16,991 nucleotides of DNA from Treponema sp. (GTDB lineage: Bacteria; Spirochaetota; Spirochaetia; Treponematales; Breznakiellaceae). Positions within the stretch are counted from its first letter, which is position 1, and every line of letters begins with the position of its first letter. This document shows, one piece after another, positions 1-8,450 of this stretch. The stretch spans positions 1-16,991 of the forward strand of contig WQXC01000020.1 of assembly GCA_009785045.1 (NCBI GenBank), in the 5' to 3' direction. The position numbers were made by a program, and so were the translations under genes. The notes beneath the pieces are model-generated. The model was not told the origin of the DNA. It made no database searches and was given only the letters and a program-made list of their open reading frames with translations.

Positions 1-12
1 CCCCCCCCCCCC
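1..12. repeat. 12-base C homopolymer at the window edge
   Basis: The first 12 bases are all C, in otherwise AT-rich non-coding sequence downstream of nifJ. The tract touches the window boundary, so its true length is unknown. It could be a real homopolymer tract; treponemes are known to carry variable poly-G/poly-C tracts near promoters. It could equally be an artefact at a contig end. Bases 13-101 hold no coding region or clear signal. Confidence 0.6.
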
Positions 13-101
13 ATTTGGTTTTTATTAATATTCATAACTTAATTTTACCATATTTTTTTAATTTAACAACTATGCGGTATAGGCGTTTTTTGATTTATTT
101 T

Positions 102-138
102 AAAAAAAAGCCCGCAAGCGCATACACGCTCACGGGCT
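102..138 (-). terminator. Intrinsic terminator of nifJ
   Basis: On the minus strand, 18 bases beyond the nifJ stop codon, a 12-bp stem (AGCCCGTGAGCG pairing with CGCTTGCGGGCT, including two G-T wobbles) closes a 6-base loop. It is followed directly by a run of T (8 A on the plus strand at 102-109, one of them within the stem). GC-rich hairpin plus U tract is the standard Rho-independent form. It indicates that the nifJ transcript ends here. Confidence 0.95.
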
Positions 139-156
139 AATCTCTAATTCTAAATC

Positions 157-3100
157 TTAGAACGGTCTTTCCGAAAGATACTTGTACTCTTTCCAAACAC
201 GTTCAGCCTGTTTCTTCGCGATGGCAAGCAGTCTGTCGGCTTCTGCCTGGTTAGCTGCCTTAAGACTCTTGAACCTGTTTTCTTTGTACATAAAGTCTTC
301 CAACGGAGTGGTTGGGTCTTTGGAGTCAAGCTGGAACGGATTTTTGCCTTGATCTTTCAATCTTGGGTCGTAGCGGTACAGCGGCCACAAGCCGCTTGTT
401 ACTACTGCTTTGCCCTGTTCCAATCCCTTGCTCATATCGATACCGTGGGCGATACAATGCGAGTAAGCGATGATAAGCGACGGACCGTCATAGGATTCCG
501 CTTCGCGGATAGCTTTGATAGTCTGCGCCATATTTGCGCCTAACGAAATCTTTGCAACATATACATAGCCGTAACTCATTGCGATTGCGCCAAGGTCTTT
601 CTTTACAATTGGCTTTCCGCCGTATGCGAACTTTGCAATTGCGCCTACTGGTGTAGCTTTAGACATCTGACCGCCTGTGTTGGAATAAACTTCTGTATCC
701 ATACAAAGCAGGTTAACGTTTTTGCCGGAAGCAATAACGTGGTCTAAGCCGCCGAAGCCAATGTCGTATGCCCAACCGTCGCCGCCGAAGCCCCAAACTG
801 ATCTCTTAATAAAGTGATCAGCAAGCGAGAGCAATAATTTTGCTGTCGGCTTTGAGTCTTTCGCAAGAGCAGCTTTAAGCTCATCAACATTTTTGCGCTG
901 TTCTTCGATAGCTGCATCGTCAGCCTGATTGTTATTAAGCAATTTGTCGATGATACCTGCTGCAATGCCTTCGCCTTTTGCTTTAACTGCCATTTCACGG
1001 GCATGTTCAGCAAGCTTATCACTTGTTAATCTAAAGCCCATCGCAAATTCTGCAGTGTCTTCGAACAAGCTGTTACACCATACAGGACCACGTCCGTCGG
1101 AGCGCTGACAATACGGTGTCGTTGGCAGGTTACCGCCGTAGATAGAAGAACAACCAGTTGCGTTACCAATAAGCGCGCGATCGCCGAATAGCTGAGAAAT
1201 AAGTTTGATATAAGGTGTTTCACCGCATCCGCCGCAAGCGCCGGAGAACTCAAACAATGGCCGTTTGTAAGCAAGCGCTTTAGGATTGCTAAGTTCACCG
1301 TCTGCTGGTGTTTCCGGCAGGCTTAAGAAATAATCCCATACAGCAACTTGTTCTGCGTGGAATGCCGGATCGTCAGCATAAGATTTATAAACAAGAGCGT
1401 CGGATGCTTCTTTGCCGTCAGTTTTGCACATTGGACAAGCGCTGAAACAAACGCCGCATTCATAACAGTCTTCGCATGCGATAACCATTGTAGCTTTCAT
1501 ACCGTCAATTGCTTTTGGTTTAACATCGGCAGTCTGGAAACCTTTAGGCGCTTTTGCAACCTGGTCTGCTGTAAGATTTTTCATACGGATACAAGCATGA
1601 GGACATACAACTGTACAAATACCGCACTGTGTACAGGCAGCCGGGTTCCAAATTGGAACACGTTCTGCAACAGAGCGTTTTTCAAACTGCGATGTAGCAG
1701 TCGGGAAAGTTCCGTCTGCAGGAATCTTGCTTACAGGAAGGTCTGAACCAAACTGGAACGATACCGCTCCGAGTGTTTCTCTTACCCATGCATCTTTTGA
1801 TGTAGCAAAAGGCGGTTTCATTTTTTTGCTGCCGTCTGCACTGGAATAATTTACTTCTTCTACAGCTTTTAATGCAGCGTCAACAGTATTGTAGTTTTTC
1901 TGAACAACATCAGAACCTTTTTTACCGTAAGAATGTTCGATATGTTCTTTCATGCGCTTAACAGCTTCGTCTTCTGCCAATATGCCGGATATTTTAAAGT
2001 AAGCAGCCTGCATAACAGTGTTAATGCGGTTACCCATTCCAGTACTGCGTGCAATTTCTGCGCCGTTAATAACATAAAACTTTAATTTTTTGTCCACAAT
2101 TTGCTTTTGTACTTCGATAGGAAGTTCTTTCCAAACTTCTGCTGAACTGTAAGGACTGTTAAGAAGGAAAGTTCCGCCAGCTTTAACTCTTGCGAGCATA
2201 TTGTACATTTCCATATAGGAGAACTTATGACATGCAAGGAAGTCAGCCGAATTGATAAGATACGGACGGCGAATTCTGCCGCCGCTCTTGTTAAAGCGAA
2301 GGTGAGAAACTGTAAAGCCGCCGGATTTTTTTGAGTCATAAGAGAAGTAAGCCTGAACACTATAATCAGGTTTAGCTTCGCTGATGATCTTAATCGAGTT
2401 CTTGTTTGCGCCGACAGTACCGTCTGCGCCAAGACCGTAGAACAATGCTTCGTACACATCTTTTTCGTCAAGAACGAATTCCGGATCATAGTCTAAGCTC
2501 TTATTCTGAACATCATCTTTAATACCAACTGTGAAGTTAGCGATTTTTTTACCGCTTAGGTTATCAAATACTGCTCTAACCATTGTAGGTGTAAATTCTT
2601 TTGATCCAAGACCGTAGCGTCCGCCAAGAATGACAGGGTTGGCTTTGAAATCGCCGGAAGCCTGCATTTCTGCAACTGCTGTGCGAACATCCTGATACAA
2701 CGGCTCGCCGTTGGCGCCCGGATCTTTTGTGCGGTCAAGAACTGCAATTGCTTTAACAGAAGCAGGAATTGCTTTTACAAATGCTTTTGCGTCAAACGGG
2801 CGGTACAAGCGTACTTTTACCATACCGGTCTTTTCGCCTTTGGCATTTAAATAATCGATTGTTTCTTCGACAGTGTCTGCGCCTGAACCCATAATGATAA
2901 CTACTTTTTCTGCGTCTTTTGCGCCGTAGTAATCAAACAGGTTGTATGCTCTTCCTGTCAATTTGGCGAATTTGTCCATTTCTGCCTGAACGATAGCAGG
3001 AGTTGCATCGTAGTATTTATTAACGCCTTCACGTCCCTGGAAATATGTGTCCGGGTTCTGTGAAGTACCGCGAATCATCGGTTTTTCCGGAGTTAAACCG

Positions 3101-3720
3101 CGTGCTCTGTGAGCAGCGATAAGGTCGTCATCGACCATTTGGTGCATTAATTCGTAGGAAGCTTCCTCGACCTTCTGCATTTCGTGACTGGTGCGGAACC
3201 CGTCAAAGAAGTGAAGGAAAGGAATGCGTGAGCGTAAGGTTGATGAATGTGCAATAAGCGCCAGATCCATTACTTCCTGAACGTTGTTGGAAGACAGCAT
3301 TGCCCAGCCGGTCTGGCGGCATGCCATTACGTCCTGGTGGTCGCCAAAAATACAAAGGCTGGATGTAGCAAGTGCGCGCGCTGAAATATGGAAAACCGTG
3401 GAGGTAAGTTCCCCGGCTACCTTGTACATTGTGGGAATCATGAGCAATAAGCCTTGTGAAGCTGTAAATGTGGTGGACATTGCGCCTGTCATAAGCGCTC
3501 CATGTACCGCCGCCGCTGCGCCCGCTTCGGACTGCAGTTCTACGACATCAGGGATAGCGCCCCAGATGTTTTTGCGCCCCTGGGCAGAAAACTCGTCTGA
3601 GAGTTCACCCATCTGGCTGGAAGGGGTAATCGGATAAATCGCGATTACTTCGCTAAGTGCGTGGGCAACGTGCGCCGCCGCTGTGTTACCTTCGATTGTG
3701 ACATAATTCTTGTTTGCCAT
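157..3720 (-). CDS. nifJ: Pyruvate:ferredoxin (flavodoxin) oxidoreductase, single-chain
   Basis: This cytoplasmic enzyme oxidises pyruvate and CoA to acetyl-CoA and CO2, passing electrons to ferredoxin or flavodoxin; it is central to anaerobic fermentation. The 1187-residue length is normal for homodimeric PFOR. Visible in order: the N-terminal pyruvate/TPP domain with YPITPSSQMGE (about 29-39) and QSEAGAA (63-69, Glu65 being the TPP-activating position); the middle domains; a two-[4Fe-4S] ferredoxin domain with CxxCxxCxxxCP at Cys696/699/702/706 and Cys752/755/758/762; the proximal-cluster cysteines 829, 832, 857 and 1089; and the TPP motif GDGWAYDIG (980-988) through NTGG (1014-1017). All cluster ligands appear present. 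An upstream in-frame ATG would add 15 residues, but the start at 3720 is preferred because AGAGGA lies 5 bases before it and MANKNYVTIEGN is the usual family N terminus. The gene is monocistronic, with its own terminator. Confidence 0.97.
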   Translation of the reverse strand: MANKNYVTIEGNTAAAHVAHALSEVIAIYPITPSSQMGELSDEFSAQGRKNIWGAIPDVVELQSEAGAAAAVHGALMTGAMSTTFTASQGLLLMIPTMYKVAGELTSTVFHISARALATSSLCIFGDHQDVMACRQTGWAMLSSNNVQEVMDLALIAHSSTLRSRIPFLHFFDGFRTSHEMQKVEEASYELMHQMVDDDLIAAHRARGLTPEKPMIRGTSQNPDTYFQGREGVNKYYDATPAIVQAEMDKFAKLTGRAYNLFDYYGAKDAEKVVIIMGSGADTVEETIDYLNAKGEKTGMVKVRLYRPFDAKAFVKAIPASVKAIAVLDRTKDPGANGEPLYQDVRTAVAEMQASGDFKANPVILGGRYGLGSKEFTPTMVRAVFDNLSGKKIANFTVGIKDDVQNKSLDYDPEFVLDEKDVYEALFYGLGADGTVGANKNSIKIISEAKPDYSVQAYFSYDSKKSGGFTVSHLRFNKSGGRIRRPYLINSADFLACHKFSYMEMYNMLARVKAGGTFLLNSPYSSAEVWKELPIEVQKQIVDKKLKFYVINGAEIARSTGMGNRINTVMQAAYFKISGILAEDEAVKRMKEHIEHSYGKKGSDVVQKNYNTVDAALKAVEEVNYSSADGSKKMKPPFATSKDAWVRETLGAVSFQFGSDLPVSKIPADGTFPTATSQFEKRSVAERVPIWNPAACTQCGICTVVCPHACIRMKNLTADQVAKAPKGFQTADVKPKAIDGMKATMVIACEDCYECGVCFSACPMCKTDGKEASDALVYKSYADDPAFHAEQVAVWDYFLSLPETPADGELSNPKALAYKRPLFEFSGACGGCGETPYIKLISQLFGDRALIGNATGCSSIYGGNLPTTPYCQRSDGRGPVWCNSLFEDTAEFAMGFRLTSDKLAEHAREMAVKAKGEGIAAGIIDKLLNNNQADDAAIEEQRKNVDELKAALAKDSKPTAKLLLSLADHFIKRSVWGFGGDGWAYDIGFGGLDHVIASGKNVNLLCMDTEVYSNTGGQMSKATPVGAIAKFAYGGKPIVKKDLGAIAMSYGYVYVAKISLGANMAQTIKAIREAESYDGPSLIIAYSHCIAHGIDMSKGLEQGKAVVTSGLWPLYRYDPRLKDQGKNPFQLDSKDPTTPLEDFMYKENRFKSLKAANQAEADRLLAIAKKQAERVWKEYKYLSERPF

Positions 3721-3725
3721 TTTAT

Positions 3726-3731
3726 TCCTCT
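3726..3731 (-). promoter_or_regulatory. Ribosome binding site deciding the nifJ start
   Basis: AGAGGA on the minus strand lies 5 bases before the ATG at 3718-3720. No comparable site precedes the alternative in-frame ATG 45 bases upstream, and that ATG would sit close to the predicted -10 element, leaving almost no leader. This supports the shorter, 1187-residue protein. Confidence 0.75.
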
Positions 3732-3755
3732 GCTTTTTGGTGGATAATATAGGAG

Positions 3756-3784
3756 ATAATATCATTTATTTAGGGTAAATACAA
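3756..3784 (-). promoter_or_regulatory. Predicted sigma-70-type promoter of nifJ
   Basis: Reading the minus strand, TTGTAT (3784-3779) and TATTAT (3761-3756) are separated by exactly 17 bases and lie about 35 bases upstream of the chosen start codon. The fit to -35/-10 consensus is 4 of 6 and 5 of 6. The 102-base gap to the preceding gene contains no recognisable terminator for that gene, so some read-through into nifJ cannot be excluded. Confidence 0.5.
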
Positions 3785-3822
3785 GCGGTTAAATTGACAG
3801 ATATTGAAAAATCGCAACAAAA

Positions 3823-5403
3823 CTACCTTAATTCACGCTCCATAGCTCTGATAATCTCGTCCCGGGAAGGCATTATAGGAAGCTGATCACCGGAAGCAGG
3901 GACTGTAACTGAAGGATATACCTGCCAGGAGTCACGAATTGAGTATAAAGCGGCATCATTTCCGGAATTTCTCCATTGACGGGCTCCAATTCGCCAGGCT
4001 CTGGTAAAGCCTTCTTCTGGAACTGTAATTTCGACCGGGAGCCAGCGTTTTTTAACTCCGTCCATTTCAAGTTCGATAATATCGGCATTTCCGGCGCGCC
4101 ATGTTGTGTCGCCGACTTCAAAGGCAACGTAAATGTGCCCCGGAATCGTGATAAATGCGCTTTCGATGTTCAGCGCTTCCAAAAGCGAGCAGAAAAGTAT
4201 AGATAAATACGAACAGTCTCCGCCGCGATAGTACAGAGCCTGGTAAGGGTAACTGACATTGTCAAGAACAGATTCATCTGAGGAAACAGTTACGAAGGAT
4301 GTTGCAGGAACTACAACATAGCTAATTCCGTATAAACGCAGCGCTTCAAACAAGGCGACGGCATAGCGGACATTGGACGGAACATTGCCGGGATATTCAC
4401 GCGCATCAACTGCGGCGGCTACATAACGGGCAAAAAGACGCGCGGCGCTGTCACGCGGCGAAACGAATGCGGCGGCGCGGCGGTCATCGTCCCAGCTAAG
4501 CGTGTTGCGGTGGAAAATCGGCATTTGAATCGGATAGAACGATTGCTTTCGCGCGCCGAGGGAACGGTACTGCACCTGAATTTCTCCGTTTGCATTTACG
4601 GTTTCTGTCAAACCAAGCATACTTTCGTTGAACAAAGCTGTTACAGGTATCTCGATACTTTCGCCTGAAGCAAGCTGTAAATTATCTGCAAAAACCCACG
4701 GACGGCTCATGTAACTTTCCATGAAAAATGAAAAACTAATATCTGTTATAAGATTTGGTTCTTCGTTGGTTATTTTGATAGTTGCAACAGGGTTATTTTC
4801 GTACCATGCCCAGGAAACCGGAAAAACGCGGAACTGTTCAGTTTTTTCCACTTGTACCCGTGTTCTGCCGCCCATTATTTCTGTCAGGTTAAATGAAACT
4901 CCAAGATTTATTCCAAGCGATGAAAACGGACTTTGCGGGCTGAAAACCCGGTGATTGTATCCGCCCTCTGCATAAATGCCAAGATACGGCAGCAGATGAA
5001 ACTGCGCTCCAAGAGCTCCGCCGTAAAGCGCTTTTGTTTCGTTTTCTCCCGTGCGTGAATACTGATACGCTCCGCCGTAAAAACCTGCCTGAAAAGTCCA
5101 GCGGTCAAAAGGCCGCGCGCGCAAAATAGGTCCGCCTCTGCCTTCCAGCAATGTAAGAGGATCTCCTGTCTGCACTGGAATGCTGGAAAATCCGCCGCCG
5201 GCGCTTAAGCCGATTTCAAAAATCTTTAAAAATGAGAAAACACTCCAGTCTAAAGAAGCAGACGCTCCAAAACCAGCGCCAAACTGGGAAAGCCCAACAG
5301 GAGCTTCTACCACAGGAGCAATACGCAGAGAAAAATCAGCGAACAACATATAACTGTTAACCAACAGCAGACAACCGACAAATAAAATTTTTACACTACG
5401 CAT
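3823..5403 (-). CDS. Secreted barrel protein with transglutaminase-like domain (Cys/His present)
   Basis: The 526-residue product has a signal peptide (about 1-22, cut after LFA). Next comes a region of alternating Gly/aromatic beta-strands (about 23-175) that resembles a small outer-membrane barrel, then a beta-rich, Ig-like stretch (about 200-300), and a C-terminal transglutaminase-like fold (about 305-500). That fold shows GGDC with Cys397, a PGH motif with His423 and WLPVE with Trp454 and Glu458. These fit the Cys-His-acid order of the superfamily, with Glu where Asp is usual. Bacterial members include proteases and peptidoglycan- or protein-modifying enzymes, so the substrate cannot be named. 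It is the last gene of a four-gene run, 15 bases after the cyclase stop, with AAAGGA before its ATG. The protein encoded at 8444-10366 is a full-length paralogue. Fold calls rest on motif reading only. Confidence 0.72.
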   Translation of the reverse strand: MRSVKILFVGCLLLVNSYMLFADFSLRIAPVVEAPVGLSQFGAGFGASASLDWSVFSFLKIFEIGLSAGGGFSSIPVQTGDPLTLLEGRGGPILRARPFDRWTFQAGFYGGAYQYSRTGENETKALYGGALGAQFHLLPYLGIYAEGGYNHRVFSPQSPFSSLGINLGVSFNLTEIMGGRTRVQVEKTEQFRVFPVSWAWYENNPVATIKITNEEPNLITDISFSFFMESYMSRPWVFADNLQLASGESIEIPVTALFNESMLGLTETVNANGEIQVQYRSLGARKQSFYPIQMPIFHRNTLSWDDDRRAAAFVSPRDSAARLFARYVAAAVDAREYPGNVPSNVRYAVALFEALRLYGISYVVVPATSFVTVSSDESVLDNVSYPYQALYYRGGDCSYLSILFCSLLEALNIESAFITIPGHIYVAFEVGDTTWRAGNADIIELEMDGVKKRWLPVEITVPEEGFTRAWRIGARQWRNSGNDAALYSIRDSWQVYPSVTVPASGDQLPIMPSRDEIIRAMERELR

Positions 5404-5418
5404 ATTAATTTCCTTTTT

Positions 5419-7962
5419 TTATTTTTCAGTCAGATTCCTGACTGCATCCCAATCATCCGGCGGCGGGTTTTTCATATATTCCGCACAACGTTTGGAGTAT
5501 AATTCCGCTACTCTGTCTTCTGCATTGGTATTTTTAAGTTCATTAAAGATACCGGCAGCTTCGTTAAATTTTTTATTCTCGTAGAAATCCATTGCTTTTT
5601 CCCATTGTTCAACTGCCTTAACAATGTCTTCCTGACCATTGTTGTCTGCAAGCACTTCATACAGCCTTAAGGGCGTATTGATTCCTACAACCCGCACGCG
5701 GTCAAGCCGCCGCAATAAAAATTCGTCACCTATTTTTTCACGGGTATATTCGCTTATTAAAATGCCGCCTGTATTGTACTGTTTGTTTACTCCTTCGAGT
5801 CTTGCGGCAAGATTAACGGCGTTCCCCATTATTGTGTAATCCATTTTATTTTCCGCGCCCATGTTTCCAACTACCATTTCGCCTGTATTAATGCCTATGC
5901 GCGTAAAAAGCGGAACCGGGCTTAAACCTTCTTCCACTACTGTTTTATTTAATTCCCTTTCCGCCGCTTTCATTGCAACAGCGCTGCGGCAGGCAAGAAC
6001 AGGATGATCGGCGCGGAAAACAGGAGCGCCGAAGAACGCAATAATTGCGTCTCCTTCGTATTTATCGATTGTTCCCACATTCTCCATAACAATATTGCTC
6101 ATTAATGTCAGATAACGGTTAAGAAGCCGGACAAGATGAACAGGATCAAGCTGTTCGGAAATTGTAGAAAACCCCTGAATGTCTGTGAACATTGCCGTCA
6201 TTTCGCGTTTTTCGCCGCCAAGATTTAACTTGTCCGGGTCGTTAATAATTTCTTCGATTACTTCCGGCGCAAGATAACGTGAGAATGCATTATGTAAAAA
6301 TGCTTTTTCGTGGCTTGTTGTAAGGAACTTTGTTACCATTATCGTAACAAAAGTAAGTGTTGTCGCTATCAATGGGAATGCAAGGCCAAGATATACTCTG
6401 CTTGCGGCAAAAACTGTAAGGAAAGAAGCGCACAACAGGAAAATACCGGATAACCCGGTGATAATTGACAAGTGTGTATCAAAACGGCTGACAAGATAGC
6501 CGATTAAAAGCGAATATAACAGAGCGATAATTACAGATACAAACCACGGAGTGTCGGTAAGAAAGTCTGCGGCAAGCAGCATATTGGCTGCAACCGCGTA
6601 ACTGCCTACATTGGGATAATTTTCCTGAAACGTTATAAGACCAAGATCTGTCATTGATGTCGCATCAGAGCCGATTACGCTGAAACTGCCTTCAAGGCCG
6701 GAAGCGCCTTCGCGGATTGCAGCCAGGCGGAAAAATTGTGCGCGGCCTTCTTGGAAAAGTTCGCGGACATATTCCGCAGTTTCCCAATCATCTCCGACAT
6801 CTTCAAGGATGTAACCTTCGTAAGGACCGTAAAGGAATTGTTCGCAGCTTGTAAAAAAGTTTTGCCGCGCAAGCAGCCAGTTTTCTCCGGCGGCTTCGTT
6901 ATTCGCAAACGCATTTTTCTTAATTGATTCAGCCTCAAGATAATAATCCAGCGGGGTAAGACCTCTGTCCCAGCAATAAAACAAACCGGTGTAATCCATG
7001 TTGGCAATATTCTGCGCAAAATGAGGTTCAATTACCGTGTGTTGAATTAACGATATAAGGGACATCATGTTATAGTCGTAGAAATTTTTATTCGGCCATC
7101 TTACAAGCATGGATCCATCCTGAGCGCGCGGAACGCGCAGGACAACATCGCCGCCGTTTTTCAGAAAAACTGCCCTGTTTGTTACTTCTATTGAATCGTA
7201 GCCGATTGTTTCCTGCAATGCTGCAAGCGTTAACTGCCGGTAGTAATTCCCCTGATACTTCCATAAAAGGTTTATCCTGCGGCGCAAGCCGTCGGTATCG
7301 GGGCTGGCATTTACAAACCCGGCGCCCTTTGCGCGGCTTAAAAGTTTGAATATTGCAGGCATTACCATTTCTGTTTCCGGGGTTTTGGTATCTTTACGGA
7401 TGTTAATATTATGATAGGCAATATTTTCGGCAAGATACAAATCCAGTTCGGGATCTGTTTTTATTTCAACCTCATCGTCAATAATAAGTTCCTGCATTGT
7501 CAGAGTCAGCCATGAATTACCGCTGAATGCCAAAGCTTTGGCAAAGTATTCATCAACATCTCTGCCTAAATGCGGAATTATAGATGTTACATCATTTAAA
7601 CTTGCAGCGCCTGAATGTAAATAGTCAATAAATACATCCATTGCATAATCAGGATCGAACCTTTGAGCGCTTTCATCAAGATAGCTTAAGTCAAATACAA
7701 TTGATTTAACTCCAAGCTCTTTTAAAAGCACCACAACATCTGCATATACCTCACGCCTGAACGGGAATCCTCCGGCAAAATCCATTGAATCATCGTCAAG
7801 CGTAATTACAAAAACTTTATTGCTTTCGGTCAACGGGGGAAGAAAACGCAGAAACAGATCAAAGAGTTTGTTATCAAGAGAAGTAAAAAACAACAATGAT
7901 GACACAACACATGCCGCAAGAGATACTCTTATAAAAGAACGTTTCCGGTTTACTTTACCCAT
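5419..7962 (-). CDS. CHASE2-domain class III adenylate cyclase, inner-membrane receptor type
   Basis: The 847-residue protein has one N-terminal membrane helix (about 13-29) and a large periplasmic CHASE2 sensor (about 30-460). The sensor includes the FVITLDDDSMD-like start and a GSFSVIGSDAT...TDLG end typical of CHASE2. Three membrane helices follow (about 473-491, 499-519, 524-546), then a cytoplasmic cyclase domain (about 585-770). Catalytic residues are intact: metal-binding Asp594 (FTDIQGF) and Asp638 (YEGDAI), purine-selecting Lys634 and Thr710, and transition-state Asn717 and Arg721 (NLAARLEG). The Lys/Thr pair marks ATP specificity of the class IIIb kind. The tail (778-847) is TPR-like and ends in the RC..Y...PPPDDW pattern often found after such cyclases. 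Predicted product is cAMP, made as a homodimer. The gene starts 22 bases after the FecR gene, with only a weak SD, which suggests coupled translation. Confidence 0.93.
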   Translation of the reverse strand: MGKVNRKRSFIRVSLAACVVSSLLFFTSLDNKLFDLFLRFLPPLTESNKVFVITLDDDSMDFAGGFPFRREVYADVVVLLKELGVKSIVFDLSYLDESAQRFDPDYAMDVFIDYLHSGAASLNDVTSIIPHLGRDVDEYFAKALAFSGNSWLTLTMQELIIDDEVEIKTDPELDLYLAENIAYHNINIRKDTKTPETEMVMPAIFKLLSRAKGAGFVNASPDTDGLRRRINLLWKYQGNYYRQLTLAALQETIGYDSIEVTNRAVFLKNGGDVVLRVPRAQDGSMLVRWPNKNFYDYNMMSLISLIQHTVIEPHFAQNIANMDYTGLFYCWDRGLTPLDYYLEAESIKKNAFANNEAAGENWLLARQNFFTSCEQFLYGPYEGYILEDVGDDWETAEYVRELFQEGRAQFFRLAAIREGASGLEGSFSVIGSDATSMTDLGLITFQENYPNVGSYAVAANMLLAADFLTDTPWFVSVIIALLYSLLIGYLVSRFDTHLSIITGLSGIFLLCASFLTVFAASRVYLGLAFPLIATTLTFVTIMVTKFLTTSHEKAFLHNAFSRYLAPEVIEEIINDPDKLNLGGEKREMTAMFTDIQGFSTISEQLDPVHLVRLLNRYLTLMSNIVMENVGTIDKYEGDAIIAFFGAPVFRADHPVLACRSAVAMKAAERELNKTVVEEGLSPVPLFTRIGINTGEMVVGNMGAENKMDYTIMGNAVNLAARLEGVNKQYNTGGILISEYTREKIGDEFLLRRLDRVRVVGINTPLRLYEVLADNNGQEDIVKAVEQWEKAMDFYENKKFNEAAGIFNELKNTNAEDRVAELYSKRCAEYMKNPPPDDWDAVRNLTEK

Positions 7963-7984
7963 TATGCTTCACTATTCCGGATTA

Positions 7985-8392
7985 TTACTCGTCATCCTCT
8001 TCTGCAATATTGGGAGACCTTGCAGCGGCGCTCGCTCTCGCGGAAGCGGTCGAAGCCTGTCCTGTCACGCGTGTTGCTGCCCCTGTTTCTACACGGCTTA
8101 CATTCTGCCCAATACGCAGGCTTGATACGGAAGTTGCCAATTCAGAAACCTTGCCGCTGCGCGCTGCCGGAATATTAATTGTTCTTTCGCCGAACTTAAG
8201 AACAAGGGTCGATTCTGCCGCAGTATGAATAACAGTATCTGCGTTAAGAATTTCTCCAGGTCTTAAATTAACTCTGGAATTTCCCGATTCCCGCTGAACA
8301 GATCCTGTTACGCTTTCTACAGTGTAGCTCTGCGCAAAAACAAAACCTACCGCCAGACATGCAATAATTGCAAACATCACCAGCTTTTTCAT
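7985..8392 (-). CDS. Small secreted FecR-domain protein
   Basis: The 135-residue product has a clean signal peptide (about 1-20, cut after VFAQ). Residues 22-75 match a minimal FecR domain, with VTGSVQ, the hydrophobic LRPGEIL turn, and STLVLKFGERTINI. FecR domains are periplasmic modules first known from iron-siderophore sensing and widely used in envelope signalling and protein-protein contacts. There is no membrane anchor or cytoplasmic tail, so it is not a classical anti-sigma FecR. Residues 76-135 are low-complexity, rich in Ala, Ser, Thr, Val and Arg, and end in the acidic EEDDE. It has a strong SD (GAGGAG, 7 bases before ATG) and lies directly upstream of the CHASE2 cyclase, so it probably presents or transmits a signal to that sensor. 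That role is inferred from position. Confidence 0.8.
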   Translation of the reverse strand: MKKLVMFAIIACLAVGFVFAQSYTVESVTGSVQRESGNSRVNLRPGEILNADTVIHTAAESTLVLKFGERTINIPAARSGKVSELATSVSSLRIGQNVSRVETGAATRVTGQASTASARASAAARSPNIAEEDDE

Positions 8393-8431
8393 AAATCATC
8401 TCCTCAAAAAATAATTACTATTGTTAACATT

Positions 8432-8450
8432 CAGATAATTACATTATCTG
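8432..8450. repeat. Perfect 8-bp inverted repeat across the end of the 640-residue protein gene
   Basis: CAGATAAT (8432-8439) and ATTATCTG (8443-8450) are perfect inverted arms around a 3-base spacer. They straddle the stop codon at 8444-8446 and the start of the 51-base gap before the FecR gene. The stem is AT-rich and is not directly followed by a T run, so it is not a convincing terminator. It could be an operator or an mRNA-stabilising hairpin within the operon. It could also be chance in AT-rich DNA. Confidence 0.5.

Noticed and set aside
1348..1746. Plus-strand open frame of 132 codons opposite nifJ
   Set aside because: It is antisense to the ferredoxin-domain region of a strongly conserved gene and its translation shows no family resemblance or credible start region.
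3721..3765. Longer nifJ start adding 15 N-terminal residues
   Set aside because: No ribosome binding site precedes it, it would sit close to the predicted -10 element with almost no leader, and the shorter start gives the normal family N terminus with AGAGGA 5 bases upstream.
6675..7031. Minus-strand open frame of 118 codons inside the cyclase gene
   Set aside because: It is an alternative frame within the CHASE2-encoding stretch, whose own frame is continuous and recognisable. No independent start signal was seen.
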